A stretch of 64,000 nucleotides of DNA from Mastigias papua (taxonomy: Eukaryota; Cnidaria; Scyphozoa; Rhizostomeae; Mastigiidae). How positions within the stretch are numbered: the first letter of the stretch is position 1; each line of letters starts with the position of its first letter. The DNA lies in NCBI GenBank assembly GCA_964019165.1, contig OZ025269.1, positions 3,082,084-3,146,083 on the forward strand, read 5' to 3'. Positions 60,234 through 64,000 of the stretch are shown one piece after another. The notes under the pieces were generated by a model. It saw only the letters and a list, made by a program, of their open reading frames with translations. It was not told the origin of the DNA and did no database searches. Position numbers and translations under genes: made by a program.

Positions 60234-62952
60234 GTAAATGAGATCACAAAGCAACTTAAATACACAGACACGATTCATCTCCAGCAAATTTATCCTAGTA
60301 TTTCCACTTTGCTCGGATAATCAGCGAGCTAGCCATTAGCGGATTACATAATTATTGATATAAGACATTACAGTTTAACTCCAGACGAGATTAACAAAGG
60401 CCTGAACTCTCAAACCGCTACAGATCAATCATGAATCCACAAAGGGAGCGACTATCTGCAACAAAATGGATAATGGCACCTTTAGGATATTCTGTACTGG
60501 ACTACTAAGTGCATGTGTCCACTATAGTTGTGAGTGCGTTGTTTCTGTATAGAACTTACAATTAGATCTACAGCTATAACCCCTCTTTGATAATATGGGT
60601 CACCCTACCTTCCATACAAGAGATAAAAGTGACTCTTTCCCTACATGGATTTGTACACTTCCTAAAAATCAACCATCAGAATAAAAGGAGCATTGTCTCT
60701 TGTTTAACGTTTATCTAATTGAACACTCTGGTCGTCTAGCCTAATTGATATTCAGTCGTAATCCCATCTGCAAAATCCTAACGGTAACATTGATTTAGCG
60801 AGCTGTTTCTTTGGGATGAGGCTGGTGAAGAACTATCAAACAAATTGGCTCCTCTAATGATACACAGTGAAAAAGGAGTTCAATGTAAGGCAAAGCCATA
60901 ATGTCATATGAGATTTTGTTCATTGAGATGTTGGTTATTTAGCTTTGTCCCTGACATCAATCTTTCCTAGAAAGGGCGATTACTCAATGTTCAGATACGG
61001 TAATTCCCAGGATTTCTTTGCTGCTAATCGTATTATGAGCATTTTTACAATTCCCTGTTATGAATAATTTGACATGGAACCTTTCTAGAAAGCAAAACTG
61101 AACTCAAGAATTTGTTCTGATTGTGTAGTTCAATTCACAAATTACGTATTTATTTGCAATAAATAGCAGGGAAGTAGTCAAGGAGGCCTATAACAATTGG
61201 TCACTCAGTGAATCTTTCAAAAATGCACTGTAAGCTTAGGGATCTAAGGGTAAAACCCTGCGAACTTCTTCCACATACCAGATTGTCGATATCGGGGGAT
61301 GAGTAACTGGACTGAGACAGTACTGAAAGGGCTTATAACAGTCTTAGCTCCAATCTCAAAAATGCCCTAAAGTTTCCCATCAAATTTCGTTTCTTTCCAA
61401 ACCATCTATATTATCATCATCATGTCATATCAGTGTTTGTTTACTAAATCCTTTTGCATCTGGAGACTTAGGCGATTAGCCAATGACTTTTCCCTCAGAT
61501 TTCATGTCTTTATCAATAGAAGCTCCTGGATATTTCTCTCCATCGCTTTTCTAGGCGTTTTTTCCCGTAATAAATAACAGCAATGAATTATCAATAGAAG
61601 AAGCACTTATTCGACTGTGCTAAATTATTTTTAAAATGTTCTCCAATATTCTCGTAATCTCCGGTACAATTCGTCGTTTAACAACTTGCCCTATTCCGGT
61701 TTTTTCAATCTATTCACATCAGTGGCCCTGATATCTGTATTGTTTTCTGCATTGAATGAAAAACAGCAATCGAGTAAAACACCACATTTGTCGTATAATA
61801 GATCATTATAATTGGCAGTGTATATTTGGAATTGTCAAAATGTCCCTTTCCTTTCCACGGAAATGTTTCTATGAAATGCCAAAGCTGATATCTTAAATGT
61901 TATCTTTGGTCTGTGGATCCTTAGGAGTCTTTGCGTCAGAGGCTTTATATGGCTGTTGAAGGGTAATAAGATTCTCTCTTTAAATACCCACAATCAGTGC
62001 CACCAAACTATGGTTCTTTCCAGCATCAAACTATGCAAAATACAGCGATTACAAAAAAGGCAAGGAAGCTAATGGAAGATGTTTGTTATAAGGATGGGTA
62101 GAATTGTAAATGGCTCGAAGTAAAGTCTTCTAATCTCCCTTGATCGAGGAAGATTATTTCTTTCTGAAAGTTTTTTGAAAGATCCATGATTTCTGAGTAT
62201 GGAACGAGAAATCAAAATCCCGAAAGTTAGGTTAGAGTATGCAAAAGAAGTACTACGCTGGTATCAAAAACTATAATGATATTCCTGACAGCAGTCGAGA
62301 ACAAGAGTCACTCGCTCGTTTCAAAATAAGATGTAGAAAGCACTTTCTGAACCTACAAGGTACAAGCATTGCCCCTTGGTAGAGCAGCAGTGTTATTCTA
62401 TTTGCTTTCCTTTTTCCTTTTATTGTATTATTTATTATCATCATGCTGAAAGGATGTCCGTATTAGAATATTAAATGAAATAAGTAAATGAAATAAATGA
62501 AGTGGCAGCACCAGACATAGGGGTGGGGGTAATGAAGCTTGCATGTATTGTTTTTGGAAACCAAATTTAGTGAATATTAGTATAGCTAGCAGCTAGTGCC
62601 TTTTATTCATTTTACCACAAGATGTTCTTTAAACATGAAATCTATCCGTGAAGATCATTTTACACGCGATATTGCACTAAAATCGTACCTTTGGTGCTCT
62701 GTAAACATAGTTTGCCTCCTTACCCCTGGGCAGGCATGCTTGGTTGGGGTGTGCTTCTGCCAATAAAAGCGATCAGGATAGAACCTGTGCGTATATGGAA
62801 TCCTTAAAAGAATGCTATTTGGTAAAGAAGTGAAAACTGCTTCACGGTTCGCCAAATACTGTGATCCAATGTGGCCTGACGCTTATATGTGTTGCATCAG
62901 CGGCGCTGAATGCTCTTTGTCATGTTGTAGCAGCTGATCTTGTTTATTTCAG
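60234..62952. other. Intronic or intergenic sequence, nothing recognised
   Basis: AT-rich sequence without repeats or exons I can support, except a short poly-purine tract near 62520. Probably intron of the FGF gene. Confidence 0.4.
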
Positions 62953-63217
62953 AAGCAAGCATTGGAGAAGATTTATCATAAAATGATACAAGGTAAAAAA
63001 ACCACTGGTGATGAAACTAACCAGCTAGCCAATCAAGGCAATTCAAGTCCGAGCAAGGAACCATTACAAGAGCTTTTAAAAAAACAGTACTCCGCATTTG
63101 ATGTGCGAGACAAGGGTATGGCCGCCAGAGTTCTTATCTACTCTATTGCGAGCAAAGGGTATCTGACAGTTAACGGAGGAATCGTTAATGGCAAAGGTTC
63201 AAGGAAATCAAAAAATG
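62953..63217 (+). CDS. FGF8/17/18-like: FGF8/17/18-like exon: N-terminal extension and first trefoil strand
   Basis: Acceptor gtttatttcag (in-frame stop just upstream, so the frame must begin at the splice), donor aatg|gtaaac, phase 0 in and 1 out. About 50 polar residues (KIYHKMIQGKKTT, then Asn/Ser/Pro-rich) precede VRDKGMAARVLIYSIASKGY, which aligns with FGF8's V-R-E-Q ... RTYQLYSRTSGKHVQV. Ends with a short basic GKGSRKSKN. Confidence 0.78.
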
Positions 63218-63907
63218 GTAAACAAGCATTTTCAGTTCTATGTAAAGTCCATAGAACATGTTAAGATCAGGGGTGCAACTATGAAGTTTTGTGGACGGGG
63301 TTCTAATCCACAAACAGGGTGCACTATAATTTTTATAGAGTATATGCTTTGGAGAACTAATTTTCAGACACAAGAAACTAATGAAATACTTCGAGCTTAA
63401 TGAAGATCATAGGCAAATGTACAGGTTTAATCGTAACAGAATGCAACAGTCAGTGCTACTTCTTTTTAAGAAAAGGTCACTTTTATCCTTTTGAGGAAAA
63501 GGGAAGGGAGTTATATCCCCAAGATTTCTCTCGTAGTTGCGCCCCTAACGATAAGCTTGAAGTGGAGCGAGTTATCAAGAATTGTTGACAAAGAAAGCAA
63601 TGATATAATCATATAAATATCTAACCAATGAATAGAGTGATCTAACGTTTTCATATTGATATATGTATCTCTTCTTCCTAAGTTTCGCCTAGAACAAACT
63701 AGGCCACTTCACTTTCAGAGTGTACTCCTGCTCTTTTGCGGGTACGTGAAAAGCCAAACTGACACTCAGAGATAATAATAAAGGGAATTTCTTCGCATTT
63801 CAGCAGTCATTGTTATCGAGAGTATTGGCTTCAACGCAGTCAGACTACGAGGAGAAAACTCTAAAAAGTACATTTGCTTCAATGACAAAGGAAAAATAGA
63901 GGGAAAA
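62953..63907 (+). CDS. FGF8/17/18-like: FGF8/17/18-like fibroblast growth factor, two core exons (gene continues past window)
   Basis: Gene-level entry for the two certain exons, 62953-63217 and 63804-63907. FGFs are secreted beta-trefoil ligands of FGFR tyrosine kinases; the FGF8 group patterns axes and neural tissue. Spliced protein reads VRDKGMAARVLIYSIASKGY then VNGGIV..., and in the second exon VIVIESIGFNAVRLRGENS followed by YICFNDKGK. The YIC[MF]N[KD]KGK and VR[LV]RG motifs are those of FGF8/17/18. The intron between the exons is phase 1 and the second exon ends phase 0 after a Lys, the same arrangement I recall for vertebrate FGF8. The C-terminal exon(s) with the rest of the trefoil lie beyond 64000. 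Confidence 0.82.
63804..63907 (+). CDS. FGF8/17/18-like: FGF8/17/18-like exon: trefoil core
   Basis: 104 bases, acceptor cttcgcatttcag, donor aaa|gtaagt, phase 1 in and 0 out. Encodes VIVIESIGFNAVRLRGENS and KKYICFNDKGKIEGK. The homologous vertebrate FGF8 exon, as I recall it, has one more codon. The conserved Cys, Asn and Gly of YICxNxxGK are present. Confidence 0.87.
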
Positions 63908-64000
63908 GTAAGTAAAAATTCGTCTTCAGTGCTATTCACGTTAACATCCAGATGGCAACTTTACTTTTTTCTAGCATAGAGCTCCTCATAATGGGTACTT

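Overview
This window is a piece of an AT-rich, intron-dense animal genome, probably a marine invertebrate. The evidence is three animal gene families split into short exons by introns of about 90 bases to several kilobases, together with tRNA-derived SINEs, many short terminal-inverted-repeat (TIR) elements and long microsatellites. I see no prokaryotic features. The phylum cannot be fixed from the sequence alone. All three recognised genes lie on the + strand.

Region 1 (about 527-24819) holds the C-terminal part of an SZT2-like gene. SZT2 is the large subunit of the KICSTOR complex, which brings GATOR1 to the lysosome to restrain mTORC1. I joined about 32 exons by matching splice sites and intron phase, giving roughly 1,970 codons that end at a stop at 24817-24819. 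The N-terminal part lies upstream of the window. The introns carry (GT)n, triplet repeats, a 508-bp foldback palindrome (3170-3677), a nested TIR element (9608-10518), a SINE and a 260-bp MITE.

Region 2 (about 24820-37063) shows no recognisable gene. It holds decayed mobile elements, including a 427-bp element and a 153-bp element, each flanked by 8-bp target-site duplications, plus tandem repeats. The first exon(s) of the next gene must be somewhere here.

Region 3 (37064-42628) is a SNX10/SNX11-type sorting nexin in five identified exons. It has a canonical PX domain and an unusually long acidic, then Arg/Ser-rich C-terminal tail. Its stop codon lies inside the first unit of a roughly 154-bp tandem array that forms the 3' flank. 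The SZT2-like gene also has its last codons and 3' flank duplicated in tandem.

Region 4 (42629-56000) is repeat-rich and contains two orphan exon-like segments (48597-48717 and 55114-55331).

Region 5 (about 56045 to beyond the window end) is an FGF gene. Two exons (62953-63217 and 63804-63907) encode the start of the beta-trefoil core and match the FGF8/17/18 subfamily in sequence and intron phase. A signal-peptide exon at 56045-56130 is a candidate 5' exon. The gene continues past 64000.

The three genes have no evident joint function. They are neighbours acting in nutrient signalling (SZT2), endosomal sorting (SNX) and secreted growth-factor signalling (FGF). The most noteworthy observations are the duplicated 3' gene ends, the extended sorting-nexin tail, the precisely dated transposon nesting, and the orphan signal-peptide exons between the SNX and FGF genes.
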